From Cladocopium goreaui (lineage: Eukaryota > Sar > Dinophyceae > Suessiales > Symbiodiniaceae): a stretch of DNA of 64,000 nt. Location: the NCBI GenBank assembly GCA_947184155.2, contig CAMXCT020002724.1, positions 257,001-321,000 on the forward strand, written 5' to 3'. Of the stretch, positions 13,101-22,758 are shown piece after piece; the first letter of the stretch is position 1, and the number at the start of each line of letters is the position of its first letter. The notes beneath the pieces are model-generated. The model did not search any database. It saw only the letters and a program-made list of their open reading frames with translations, and had not been told where the DNA came from. The position numbers were made by a program, and so were the translations under genes.

Positions 13101-16100
13101 GAGATGGGACTTGTGGAGATTTGACGATTTGACTTGAGAAATCTAATGGCACATGGGTGCGGCAACGGAAAAATAGCGACCACTAAAAGCAGATGAGATA
13201 GGACTTTCTGGAGATTTGACGATTTGACCTGGGAAATCTAATGGCACATGGGCGCGGCAAGGGAAAAATAGCGACCACTAAAAGCAGATGAGATAGGACT
13301 TGTGGAAATTTGACGATTTGACCTGGGAAATCTAATGGGACATGGGGGCGGCAACGGAAAAATAGCGACCACTAAAACAGAAAAGATAGGACTTGTGGGG
13401 ATTTGACGATTTGACCTGGGAAATCTAATGGCACATGGGCGCGGCAAGGGAAAAATAGCGACCACTAAAAGCAGATGAGATAGGACTTGTGGGGCTTTGA
13501 CGATTTGACTTGAGAAATCTAATGGCACATGGGTGCGGCAAGGGAAAAATGGCGAGCACTAAAAGCAGATGAGATAGGACTTGTGGAAATTTGACGATTT
13601 GACTTGGGAAATCTAATGGGACATGGGGGCGGCAACGGAAAAATAGCGACCACTAAAACAGAAAAGATAGGACTTGTGGGGATTTGACGATTTGACCTGG
13701 GAAATCTAATGGCACATGGGCGCGGCAAGGGAAAAATAGCGACCACTAAAAGCAGATGAGATAGGACTTGTGGAGATTTGATGATTTGACTTTGGAAATC
13801 TAATGGCACATGGGTGCGGCAAGGGAGAAATAGCGACCACTAAAAGCAGATGAGATGGGACTTGTGGAGATTTGACGATTTGACTTGAGAAATCTAATGG
13901 CACATGGGTGCGGCAACGGAAAAATAGCGACCACTAAAAGCAGATGAGATAGGACTTTCTGGAGATTTGACGATTTGACCTGGGAAATCTAATGCCACAT
14001 GGGCGCGGCAAGGGAAAAATGGCGACCACTAAAAGCAGATGAGATAGGACTTGTGGAGATTTGACCTGGGAAATCTAGCGGCACATGGGCGCGGCAAACT
14101 AGAAGCAGATGAGATGGGACTTGAGGGTTTAACCTTGGAAATCTAAGTGGCGAATGTGTGCGGCAAAGTGTTTTTCGTGTTTTTTCAACTTTTCCCCAGC
14201 CAATTCCAGGAAGGCTGTTTCTTCAACTGGGGTTGGGGGACACCATCCGCCAGATGGTCAGGCTATGCCGGGAGGTATATCCACTTTGGCGTGCGCGAGC
14301 ATGCCATGCTGTCAATCTTGATCTTCGGTGGATGGTGACCCTTTTGTGGGTCAGTCGGCAAGGTCTGAGTGGCAATTCTTGGTGTTTCGATATCCACAAG
14401 ACTATGTGGCATGTGGTATATAAATACAAGACAAAGAGGTCAAGCCACTATTTTGGTTTCCCCAAGTCAATCCAAATACATCCAAATCAGCATGCGCAGA
14501 ATCACAAACCATCATCCAAATCATCCAGTCATCCCAAAAACCCATCAGTCCAACCCATCCTGATCCAGTCGATCCTGAGGAATGGTATCTGCTCCTACTC
14601 TTTGATGATTCCTTACGGCGCCACCTTCACTGTTTTCTTTCAGTATGGTCTTCCAGCCATTCGCATGGCCGCCATCTCGAAGTCATTTGGCACGGGGATG
14701 GCAGGACGGGGCGAAGGAGAGGTAAATGCAACAGAAAAACATACAAAAACTGAAGGAGATACACAAAAATCATCAAAAATCTGATTTTAACTGAGAACAA
14801 TTGTGAAAAATTGGGGTTCAACTAGCGAGAATGGGGAGGTATCATGAAGTGTAACAAAAAGACATGCCCATGGAAGCTATGATAATTGACCCAAAGCATG
14901 CGTTAAGTGAAAATTTGGCTATTGGATACAGAACTTGAGTACGCTGTGAGTTTCTCTGAAAAATGTAGGGAAAAACATGGAAAAACAATCCATCCACTGA
15001 TTACTCACCATTTTCCTCCTCAAAAAAAGTCATAAATTAGGGCTGAATCACCAACACACCTAGGCTTTTGTCCATGACCTGAGGTTCCCCATCTTCTACA
15101 TCGGAACTCACGACTCGATCGATTTGGGTGAGGATGGGCCGACACATCAGCCAGTGACTTGGAGTGGTTGTAAGGCCAAGTTGACTTGGCCCAAGACCAA
15201 AGGCGACCAAACACGACTCTATTTAACATTCTTTAACATTTGTGGATCTCAAATGTGCACTTGAATTTGGTGTTTCAGTTTGTGCTTCATCACTTTCATC
15301 AGGTGTAGCCAGCCAGTGCCAGCCATAAACGTCGCCTTCCCAGCACCGCGCTTCGCCAGGTGGAGGTCCTTCCGCAGCTCCGTGCCATGCCGAATTTGTT
15401 GGTCATTCGTCCCGCAGATGTGCCACTCGTCGGAAGTGGCCGTAGGCTGATGGGGACTTTTTGGCACCAAAACCATGGGGAGATCTTGGTATGATGATGG
15501 AGATTTAAGCAAAATATAGCAAAATAGAAATTTGATTGATTGAAACATGCTCGAAGTGAGTGAAATTTCAACTCCCCCTTTTGGCTAATGATTAGTTCGG
15601 TGGTCACAGTCTACCCAATGTATTTGAGGGCATCATCCATGAGCCATCAGCCGTATAGCCATCCCAAGACTGGCCGATTCTTTCAGTTTCGGAAGTTATT
15701 GTAAATTATCCACGGTTGATACTTACACTTGGATGGGACGGAGAACAGGGGCCACTTATGACTCAACTGCTGGGAATGAGGATCTTCATCAGCTCAAGGA
15801 ATCTGAGGGTACTGGTATACTGGGTGGAGGAAAAACAAGAAACCATAAGAAATTATCCCGTGGTAATAAACCCTAGCTATCCCTAGCTTTTAATATTTGG
15901 AGAAGGGACTGTCCGCTTTTGGATGCCTCACCTGAGCCCAACTCCAGCGTTTGGTTCTGGCAGGAACGAGACGGTGGGTGCATTTGAAGTCATGGCCGAG
16001 CAGTATGCAAGCTTCAGGGAATCTTGGCTGTAAAGCACAGGGACTATGACTAATGACTAGGGGCTAGCGTTGGGTCATAGTATATATATTACAGTGGCGT

Positions 16101-19100
16101 GGCTTAATATATATAGACTTATGTCATTTACATTAGTTACGATGTGGCGGAATAGTCTTTGAATCTACTGTATTTCACCAGATTTAACCCAAGAGTTTGG
16201 AAACTTGCTACATTAGTGCTAAAGTTTCAGGGAATGCCCAGTTGCGACCAGGTACCGGCCACACCCATAGATGTGAAGAATTCTGAACTAATATGGAGGT
16301 TTCCTGGGGAGATACCCCCAAATGGATGGTAAATGAAAAAATTCTATTACCAGAAAGATGGATGATTCAGGTTTACCAGAATTTTAGGAAACGTCCATAT
16401 GTGAACGAAGTGCCATGAAGCCGAGGACATCAGCCAATATGTTGACCCCAAACCGCTGTCGCGACGGCCAATTTTTCTGATGACCTGCCGGGGCGAGCTG
16501 GGTCTCCCCTACAAGACCAATGCTGGCATCTCTGGCCGTGAAGGTGTCAAGAGAGGCCCAGCACTCTGATGGATGTCTGAGGTCTTGTTGCAACAGCCAA
16601 GAGGTCGACTTCTACTGTTGTTTTTTCATTGTTTTTTTTCCTTCCAGTCGTTTACCTTTAATACATCTCTAAACTCTTTAAACTCCCAATTGCTGTATTG
16701 ATGATCAAATCCTTGTCGCGACGTTGATGTATGCCAGCCTGAGCTTCCTATGATTTGATACCTCGGATTGTTTCCCCATTGTGTTAAAAATTGCCAACCG
16801 CCACTGATCTGCAGCTGTTAAAAATGGCCAGCATACGCCAGCCACATGTTTCACTGTTCCACTGATACCAGGTGCATATGTGGTGCATGACTGCTTCGAC
16901 ATTACCAGTGGATCCACTCATGCCAGTCAGTTGCCAACTGGCTCGAAAGTGCCGGATTCTTGGCGCCAACGATAAAATAGATGGTTGGTTCATGTTAATG
17001 TTAATGTTAATTAAAGGAGCCACCTTTTTCAGGTGGTTTTTATATATATATATATATACGGTAACGCCATTTAAATATGTGGAGGGCGGGCCAGACCGCG
17101 AGGCCTCGGAGGTAGTATGAAATACCAGTTCGTATATTTAAATGTAGTTACCGTATATATATATAACTATATACATGGATACATACTAAGATTGTTTTTT
17201 TCCGTATACTTACTAATTGACCGGTGGATCCCAAGCTCTATTCGGTGCATTTCTTCCTCCTGCAGATCCCCAGGATATCATTCTCATTGGCAGCGGGCAA
17301 GATGTAGGACTCTGCATGCAGACCAAAGAGCTGCTTCTCAAATGGTCCAGCGCTTTCTATGAGCAGCTGCACATCAGTTCCTCGGCTCACAGATGGGCCA
17401 CCAAACATAGATTTGGGAATGAATTCATAGATTCAGGATGTTTATCACCAATCAATTGGAAAAAATAGCAAGTATACAGCTGGAACATTGGATCAAAATG
17501 AAGATGAGAGATTCTTCACAGATCGATTGATAGATTTCCCGGAAGTGGGCCAAAATTGGCTGGTTTACCGCTGCTTTGGTTTTGACCCATACCCATTAAT
17601 GGCACCAATGCCAAATCTTTGGACATTTTAGGAATTTTAGGATGCCCAATTGGGGTTGGCAAACCTTATGTATCCTGGTGGTTTGCGGTAGGTCATCTGC
17701 TATAGGGGATTGTACTACGGGTTTGTTGGGGATTCCTTTCATCCACAATGGGAATCCCTATAGATGAACCAAGCAGTTGAAAGGGATGACGGAGGGTTAA
17801 CAGCGCTTGGCTTTGCTTGAGGCTTTGACGGGCCTATTCCCTTGCCGATTTCCGCAACTGAGCTGACAATTGATCATGTCGATTTCAGAGAATCGTTTAA
17901 AGCAAAGATGACTTAAAGTTGTTTTCTGTTGCATCTCTCTTTGTTTTTTGTGGGGTTGATTATCATGATTCACCCAAAATAAGAGCGAAGGGTGGGAAAA
18001 ATGCTAAGACTGGCCAGGAGCAAAGTTAGGCGCATCCCAAAGGTTTTGACTGCCTTGATTTGACGCATGAATCCATATTCTACCGCCCCACTTATTCAAA
18101 GATGCATGATGATATGTGTGTATATGTACCTATTTTAATATATATATATATATTTATATTATACTGTGCCTGTGCAATGTATAATTATATCTCCTATATA
18201 TATATGTATATATGTATATCTTATATTTAAAATATTCCAATGCTCTAATTCTAGTGTTCTTCGTTTTCACTGCCCGGTCAGGTGCCGTTGTGTTTCTACT
18301 TGAGGTCAATCAGCCTTGCCTCAAGATTCGCATTGTTTCCATGCCATGCTGGGAGCTATTTGATGAACAAGATCAGGAATACCAGGAGCTTCGGATGGCA
18401 TCCTGGCAACTTTCATGGAGATTAAATGCCTTGAGTATTGGATCTATTGATTTTGGGGATATATGAAAAATTTCATGTTGGCTGTTGGCCTTTGTCCTCA
18501 TTCCAGGAAGGGTCTACTGACCCGAGTAAACATGTTTGTATATTGAACCCCGAACCCCATATGAATTGTTCAGGGGATGGGAGGATCCCACTAAAAATGT
18601 GCTTCATGGGATTTGTACAGCCCATCACGGCCCTGCTTGGCGCGCCTTGTGTCTTGCCAGGCACAAGAGTGACATAGTCACTAATGTCACTGTATGGATG
18701 CCCTCCTGTAATCGAACGTGGCAATGGGAATCCCGGAAGCAAATGGAAGTTTATAGCTGGAAAATCAACTATAAATGATGGATTATATGGATTTTCCCGC
18801 CAGCCATGTTTGATTACTGGAGGGTATCAGATGATATTAGTCAGAAGATGGGTAGTTTTCATGCGACCAATGGTGCCATATTTCTCCCAACATTGGATGA
18901 TGGGAAATCGCATTTTTTCACAACCAATCTAACGAAAACGTAAATATGTTTGATTTCCCCGCAACTACCACTACAATGTACTACAATCACTAATGATTTA
19001 TCACTCTATGACCATGTAATATCATATGATGTATAATGATGTGATATAAGTTCCATATAAAAGTCATACGTTTACATCGTTTACCACCTAATATAATTAC

Positions 19101-20940
19101 CATATAGGACCATGTATTTACCACTTTTTTTGCAGGAGTCGGTGTTGCTGTCAAACTACACGGACGTGCTTTCCATCTACGTGGAGAAGGCTGCGACCAA
19201 GAACACTGGCCATGACAAATATGCTCAGTACAGCGTTTCTCATAGGTGAGTTATACGGTTACGCTCTGGTTATTTAACATAGCGATGGAAAATGGCCCAT
19301 TTATAGATAGTTTACCTATTTAAAATGGGTATTTTCCATGGCTATGTTAAATAACCAGATGATTTACGTTTTCTTTGTTGGCAAAAATTGTTTCTATTAA
19401 TTTTACGTGTATATATATATATGAACACACATGTAAACATGTGTGTTTTAATGCTAACGCCACAATGATCATAGTGACAATAGCAATAATATCGCACACA
19501 TACACATACATACATACTCTATATATATATGTATAACATATATATAAATATATATATATATACACGGTAACGACATTTAAATATGTGGAGGGTGGGCCAG
19601 ACCGCGAGGCCCCGGAGGGAGTATGAAATACAAATTCGTATATTGAAATGTAGATACCGTACGTTTACTGTAAATGAATTGGATTGTTTAAATGGCCGGG
19701 CGGGCCACGGAAAACCTTGACGAAGGTAGTCTAAATCTCTGTTCGTATATTTAAAAGTCCGTATATTATTTAAATGTAGTTACCGTATATATTTATCAAT
19801 TTATATATATATACACATTGTGTGTATGATGTAGGATATTGGAAGCCCAAAATCAGCAAATCCAAGGTCCTGATGCCTTCTTTTGGCCTGTCTGGAAAGA
19901 GTGCTGACGTCGAGCGCAAGCTCGAATTTACTGCAGCCGCTTCGCAAGGTTTTTTATTTGGTTCGGTTGAACGATGTTGAACGATGGCAACTAAAAAATA
20001 TTGGAACATAGTAACCCACCAGAAAAATTGAAAAGTATCTTAAGTAATCTTAAGTCACTATTTAAGTAGGAAGTGTTTTTCTATTTTGCTGAGGGGTTGC
20101 TATATTACACTTACAGTAGCTGGCTCAACCTTTGTTTCGTTGTTAAAAGCTGTTTTTCTTTCTGGGGACATACATGGTGAAATACACTCACCAGCCAAGT
20201 TTGTTCAGTGTTTCGCAGAGTATCTAAAATGAGTTAGACATGCTCAAAGCATTTCAAAGCTTGCATGGGTATAAAACTAGCACCAAGTCGGTGTCACTAC
20301 CTAGTTTTGCGGATATAGGATTATATAGGACAGAAAGTAAACAGTCCAAACGACAGTTTTGGATTCTTGTGGTTGTTACTAATTGCTCACATCCCAGTGT
20401 CATTCCCGCATGGCAAATTGGGAATCTTTTTTTTCTTTAAATCTAGTGACAGAAATGCTACTTGGCACTCTTCATGCGGGGGAGATAATAAGCTGGAACA
20501 AGCCTAAACCTCCCACTGGGCCACTGGGATGAAATCCCAAAATTATTGGGTCAACATGATTAACCGAGCTGGAAGAGGTTCAAAGCCATTTCCTAATTTC
20601 CATTTCTCACCGGTTTTGAAGTTTAGCCTTCCGTCACATCGCTAACGTTAGCCAACAATATGTATATATATATATTTATAATTTTAGAATATTATAGATA
20701 ATTATATTTATACATATATGATACGTATATAAAGTATATATCCTAGGTTTTTTCCCCAGGAAATCCCAGGACCAATGGTTGGATTCGATTGTTCTTCATC
20801 GTTTCGAGGATTTTGTGGCCTCAAAAGTTTGGGCTGCCTGGCTGGAGCGAGGGAGACATGTGCCTCAAGCCGCAGACACTGGTGATCGCGGCTTCAGCAC
20901 CTGGGTCTCCCGCATGCACCGGCGTGCTGGAGGCAATTGA
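1097..20940 (+). CDS. transketolase gene, 30 exons recognised, 5' end missing
   Basis: Thiamine-diphosphate enzyme of the Calvin cycle and pentose phosphate pathway, moving two-carbon ketol units between sugar phosphates. I placed 30 exons by family motifs and checked that every junction keeps phase. Exon total is 2212 nt (about 736 residues) in 19.8 kb. Landmarks in order: [40 protein letters not shown], the ThDP/Mg site [13 protein letters not shown]...[31 protein letters not shown], the AHG histidine, [22 protein letters not shown] (catalytic Glu), [67 protein letters not shown] and [15 protein letters not shown]. Introns start GT (10), GC (13) or GA (6), a dinoflagellate trait. Two exons are only 21-22 nt. 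A poorly conserved stretch (exons 15-17) and a C-terminal tail of about 30 residues after the last family motif are unusual. Compartment cannot be told because the N-terminus is missing. Confidence 0.93.
1338..1392 (+). CDS. transketolase exon 2
   Basis: Reads [18 protein letters not shown], the family's VLSNGHGSMLLYSLLHLTG block. It follows exon 1 in phase 0. Donor GC at 1393, ending in phase 1. Confidence 0.9.
1797..1862 (+). CDS. transketolase exon 3
   Basis: Reads [20 protein letters not shown], corresponding to the LSMEDLKxFRQ helix. Acceptor AAGCAG, donor GC at 1863. The sequence CAGGC occurs at both the donor and the next acceptor. Confidence 0.85.
2548..2640 (+). CDS. transketolase exon 4
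   Basis: Reads [20 protein letters not shown] followed by [12 protein letters not shown]. This is one of the most conserved transketolase blocks and lines the cofactor site. Donor is GT. Confidence 0.95.
2874..2926 (+). CDS. transketolase exon 5
   Basis: Reads [17 protein letters not shown], which directly continues GQGFANAVG. The 3' boundary (GC donor at 2927) is the best phase-keeping choice, but a few residues of slack remain. Confidence 0.88.
3137..3190 (+). CDS. transketolase exon 6
   Basis: Reads [18 protein letters not shown], containing the first half of the ThDP-binding GDG motif. The exact 5' boundary is tentative. Donor is GA at 3191. Confidence 0.88.
3443..3514 (+). CDS. transketolase exon 7
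   Basis: Reads [20 protein letters not shown] then VFYD, continuing the GDG...N cofactor motif. The same GAAG sits at the upstream donor and at this exon start. Donor is GA at 3515. Confidence 0.92.
4277..4351 (+). CDS. transketolase exon 8
   Basis: Reads [20 protein letters not shown] then IFAAK. The Asn of DDN/DNK closes the ThDP/Mg motif. Donor is GT. Confidence 0.95.
5054..5125 (+). CDS. transketolase exon 9
   Basis: Reads [20 protein letters not shown] then AVAE. This fits the family block G-W-x-V-x-x-V-x-D-G-x-D. Acceptor CTTGCAG, donor GC. Confidence 0.92.
5431..5497 (+). CDS. transketolase exon 10
   Basis: Reads [20 protein letters not shown] then IE. It matches KPTLI-x-V-R-T-T-I-G-F-G-S. 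Donor is GT, phase 1. Confidence 0.92.
5707..5727 (+). CDS. transketolase exon 11 (21-nt microexon)
   Basis: Completes Gly and reads K-A-K-A-H-G, supplying the conserved histidine of the family's (G)K-x-x-x-H-G element. Acceptor GCCAG, donor GA at 5728. Confidence 0.75.
6279..6391 (+). CDS. transketolase exon 12
   Basis: Reads [20 protein letters not shown] and ends in [11 protein letters not shown]. The F-Y-V-P-x-x-V end is a family landmark, while the first ~25 residues are not conserved and replace the usual A-P-L-G segment. It joins in phase 1; donor GC. Confidence 0.75.
6610..6654 (+). CDS. transketolase exon 13
   Basis: Reads [15 protein letters not shown], fitting the variable helix between F-Y-V-P-x-x-V and the W...Y segment. 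The frame is chosen because it joins both neighbours in phase 0. Another open frame in the same stretch reads [11 protein letters not shown]. Confidence 0.6.
7176..7278 (+). CDS. transketolase exon 14
   Basis: Reads [20 protein letters not shown] then [14 protein letters not shown], matching the W-x-x-x-L/F-x-x-Y-x-x-x-x-P region. Acceptor TCGCCAG, donor GT. Confidence 0.8.
7658..7701 (+). CDS. transketolase exon 15 (variable region)
   Basis: Reads [14 protein letters not shown]. It is phase-compatible on both sides (acceptor GAAG|GT, donor GC), but family similarity is weak. Confidence 0.55.
8452..8545 (+). CDS. transketolase exon 16 (variable region)
   Basis: Reads [20 protein letters not shown] then [11 protein letters not shown]. 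Codons favour G/C in the third position. It joins neighbours in phase (GT donor) but has no counterpart I recognise in typical transketolases, so it may be a lineage-specific insertion. Confidence 0.6.
8941..9017 (+). CDS. transketolase exon 17
   Basis: Reads [20 protein letters not shown] then EVLKCL. The A-S-E-V-L-K-C-L end fits the helix just before P-x-L-I-G-G-S-A-D. Acceptor CAAAG, donor GT. Confidence 0.78.
9856..9897 (+). CDS. transketolase exon 18
   Basis: Reads [14 protein letters not shown], the start of the pyrimidine-binding domain (family L-P-x-L-I-G-G-S-A-D-L). Acceptor CTCAG, donor GC. Confidence 0.88.
9960..9989 (+). CDS. transketolase exon 19 (tentative)
   Basis: Reads [10 protein letters not shown], which fits the A-S/P-S-N segment after G-G-S-A-D and joins both sides in phase 0 with AG acceptor and GA donor. 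It is short, and the Asn is absent, so confidence is limited. Confidence 0.5.
10549..11045. repeat. 62-bp satellite array inside a transketolase intron
   Basis: About eight copies of a 62-bp unit containing GGCCATGTGTCTCCCCTGTT and AAGCGACAAGGCTCGCGGAG. Copies differ by a few bases. ORFs across the array exist on both strands because it is GC-rich and period-shifted; I regard them as artefacts. Confidence 0.95.
11046..14150. repeat. 94-bp satellite array inside a transketolase intron
   Basis: Roughly 32 copies of a unit of about 94 bp with the landmarks AGCGACCACTAAAAGCAGA, GATAGGACTTGTGGAGAT and AATCTAATGGCACATGGG. Two variant units near 12300-12560 contain an extra GTCTTCGACCCTGGGCATTT block. 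A multi-unit block at about 12768-13240 is repeated 751 bp downstream, so the array has higher-order structure. It lies between the exons at 9989 and 14210. Confidence 0.96.
14210..14319 (+). CDS. transketolase exon 20
   Basis: Reads [20 protein letters not shown] and then [16 protein letters not shown]. The Glu of V-R-E-H is the catalytic acid of the family. Acceptor AATTCCAG. The GA donor at 14320 restores the family spacing HAM-xxxx-NGI. Confidence 0.93.
14580..14681 (+). CDS. transketolase exon 21
   Basis: Reads [20 protein letters not shown] then [13 protein letters not shown], the family block N-G-I-x...P-Y-G-G-T-F-L-x-F. Acceptor CTGAG|G, donor GT. Confidence 0.95.
15084..15153 (+). 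CDS. transketolase exon 22
   Basis: Reads [20 protein letters not shown] then HQP, with the substrate-binding His and Asp of the T-H-D-S-I[10 protein letters not shown] motif. Donor GT. Confidence 0.97.
15360..15421 (+). CDS. transketolase exon 23
   Basis: Reads [20 protein letters not shown], the family's L-x-x-L-R-A-x-P-N-x-x-V-I-R-P-A-D block. Acceptor TTCGCCAG; a GC donor keeps phase. Confidence 0.96.
15964..16002 (+). CDS. transketolase exon 24
   Basis: Reads [12 protein letters not shown], continuing R-P-A-D-x-N-E-T. Acceptor TGGCAG|G; donor GT. Confidence 0.9.
16434..16555 (+). CDS. transketolase exon 25
   Basis: Reads [20 protein letters not shown], then [20 protein letters not shown]. 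It fits the R-P-T-x-L-x-L-S-R-Q...(S)REGVxxG region, though the usual S-R-Q-x-L-P is altered. Donor GC. Confidence 0.82.
17058..17154. mobile_element. short inverted-repeat element, ACGGTAAC family, copy 1
   Basis: 97-bp element with imperfect inverted ends: ACGGTAACGCCATTTAAATA at the left, and its near reverse complement at the right (ATTTAAATGTAGTTACCGT). The interior is GC-rich. It sits directly in a TATATA microsatellite. A second copy is at 19564. Confidence 0.75.
17266..17349 (+). CDS. transketolase exon 26
   Basis: Reads [20 protein letters not shown] then KELLLKWS, the family's D-x-I-L-I-A-T-G-S-E-V block. Acceptor TCCTGCAG, donor GC. A further small exon between 16556 and 17265 (for the usual G-A-Y-V-L) is possible. 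Confidence 0.92.
18282..18385 (+). CDS. transketolase exon 27
   Basis: Reads [20 protein letters not shown] then [14 protein letters not shown]. It matches the family's V-R-V-V-S-M-P-x...F-D-x-Q-D-x-x-Y. Donor GA, with GAG repeated at donor and next exon start. Confidence 0.94.
19136..19245 (+). CDS. transketolase exon 28
   Basis: Reads [20 protein letters not shown] then [20 protein letters not shown] matches the family's Y-R-E-S-V-L-P. Acceptor TTTTTTTGCAG, donor GTGAG, the most conventional splice pair in the gene. Confidence 0.92.
19264..19363. mobile_element. inverted-repeat element MITE-1 (intronic copy)
   Basis: Imperfect palindrome running from CTCTGGTTATTTAACATAGC to GCTATGTTAAATAACCAGA around a short loop. 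It lies 18 bases inside the intron after exon 28. Confidence 0.75.
19564..19660. mobile_element. ACGGTAAC element, copy 2
   Basis: Same inverted ends and GC-rich core (GGGCCAGACCGCGAGGCC) as the copy at 17058, again inside a TATATA tract. A diverged relative with GGCCGGGCGGGCCACGG follows to about 19790. Confidence 0.75.
19857..19935 (+). CDS. transketolase exon 29
   Basis: Reads [20 protein letters not shown] then KLEFTA, matching the C-terminal F-G-x-S-(A)-P-A-x-x-V...F-G-F-T-A. The GC donor at 19936 is chosen because it joins the next exon as F-T-A-D-F-V-A-S-K-V. Confidence 0.85.
20809..20940 (+). CDS. transketolase last exon and stop
   Basis: Reads [20 protein letters not shown], then a tail ending RRAGGN and TGA at 20938-20940. 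The start fits the family end F-T-A-D-N-V-V-A-K-V; the next ~30 residues are an extension. Other frames are open here too, so the choice rests on phase and motif. Confidence 0.72.
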   Translation, partial: DFVASKVWAAWLERGRHVPQAADTGDRGFSTWVSRMHRRAGGN

Positions 20941-21536
20941 CGGTAGCCGATTCCGATTCAGAGAACTTTGGGGCTGGTGGCATCTGAAAGCTGGGTGCTA
21001 CAAGTTCTGGGCCTGGTGGGGAGTGGCACTAAAATTCTGATGCGTTGCCATTCCTTAAGGACTTTCCGAAGGTGTTTTTGAGATTGTTTTGATGACCAAA
21101 CTCCGTGACTTAGACGTATCACTTTCCACCAGCTGGAGACACAAATCAGATTCGCGCTAATTATGCTTCTGACACATTAGGACGACATTGCCAACGGACG
21201 TTAGACATACTTGCGAAGGACATTTTTTGCGTTTTTTCCAACTCTTGTGCAATTGTGATATGATCATTGGAAAAAAACATATTGATTGCGATTGCAATTA
21301 TAACGATTTTATGATTTCATCTAATTTAAGAATATTCGAGAAATGATGAGAAATGTGGATATGTTGTGCAAATGATTTCAATTTGGGCTAGTATATTAAC
21401 ATAAAGCCCCCTAGCCCTTATATATATATACATATAATTACGATATTTAAAAAATATATATATAAATATATAAAACTATAAAAATATCAAATATAGTATT
21501 TATTTTATATAATATATATTTAATATGTATATATAT
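20941..21536. other. transketolase 3' flank, no gene seen
   Basis: Downstream of the stop there is mixed-composition DNA turning strongly AT-rich (TATATA tracts) before the assembly gap. No polyadenylation signal could be assigned with confidence. Confidence 0.5.
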
Positions 21537-22083
21537 NNNNNNNNNNNNNNNNNNNNNNNNNNNNNNNNNNNNNNNNNNNNNNNNNNNNNNNNNNNNNNNN
21601 NNNNNNNNNNNNNNNNNNNNNNNNNNNNNNNNNNNNNNNNNNNNNNNNNNNNNNNNNNNNNNNNNNNNNNNNNNNNNNNNNNNNNNNNNNNNNNNNNNNN
21701 NNNNNNNNNNNNNNNNNNNNNNNNNNNNNNNNNNNNNNNNNNNNNNNNNNNNNNNNNNNNNNNNNNNNNNNNNNNNNNNNNNNNNNNNNNNNNNNNNNNN
21801 NNNNNNNNNNNNNNNNNNNNNNNNNNNNNNNNNNNNNNNNNNNNNNNNNNNNNNNNNNNNNNNNNNNNNNNNNNNNNNNNNNNNNNNNNNNNNNNNNNNN
21901 NNNNNNNNNNNNNNNNNNNNNNNNNNNNNNNNNNNNNNNNNNNNNNNNNNNNNNNNNNNNNNNNNNNNNNNNNNNNNNNNNNNNNNNNNNNNNNNNNNNN
22001 NNNNNNNNNNNNNNNNNNNNNNNNNNNNNNNNNNNNNNNNNNNNNNNNNNNNNNNNNNNNNNNNNNNNNNNNNNNNNNNNNNN
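21537..22083. other. assembly gap, 547 N
   Basis: Run of unknown bases bordered by TATATA on the left. Open frames across it are meaningless. Confidence 1.
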
Positions 22084-22171
22084 CCAGTAACTATAGTTAT
22101 AAGTACCATAAACCATAGAATTCTTGGAGTTATGTGAACCCCAACTTAGCTATCGAACGGGGGCCCCACAT

Positions 22172-22290
22172 TCTGGGTAAATTATAATATTTCACGTTCA
22201 CCTGAATCTTGCGGCCATTTGGGGATGATTTCCCTTATTAACTATGATTCCAGTGAGGGAGAACAGTGAGGTCGTTATAATTTATCCAGA
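22172..22290. mobile_element. inverted-repeat element MITE-3, complete copy
   Basis: Runs from TCTGGGTAAATTATAATATT to TTATAATTTATCCAGA. The interior GATGATTTCCCTTATTAACT and CCAGTGAGGGAGAACAGTGA is shared with copies at 56373 and 61476. Confidence 0.85.
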
Positions 22291-22758
22291 TCCCACTATA
22301 TACACCATCATTATCCCATTACATACATTATATACATTATCCCATTATACTATATCCCATCATTATCCGATTATATACACCATCATTCCCTTCATTCCCA
22401 TTCTATAATGTCCAGACCACATTGTAGATATACCCAACTCAAGGGTCTCAGATTCCCATTCTCAAATGGCCCATCGATTTATAGCTGGTTTACCGTTCTT
22501 AATAGCATGGTGGATCTTTCCATGGCAAACTGTTAGTCATAACCAGATGGTATCTATATATAATTGTATGTTGCTAATATCTATAATTATATGTATGTAT
22601 AAATATCTATCTATCTATCTATCTATACCCATGACGGATCCATGGTGCTGGTATATATGCTAACATAAAGGGGGTATATTGATGGGATCCATGTTACCAT
22701 ATATAGCAGCACCATGGATCCTATGGGATATATATATATACACAATTGTACCATGATT

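Noticed and set aside
11135-13903. Series of 65-210-codon minus frames across the 94-bp array
   Set aside because: Identical repeated peptides from the satellite, period not a multiple of 3, stops at regular spacing.
19770-20009. Minus-strand frame containing [11 protein letters not shown]
   Set aside because: Antisense of transketolase exon 29 region; overlaps a motif-supported plus-strand exon.
21447-22118. Open frames of 197-220 codons
   Set aside because: Almost entirely unknown bases in the assembly gap.
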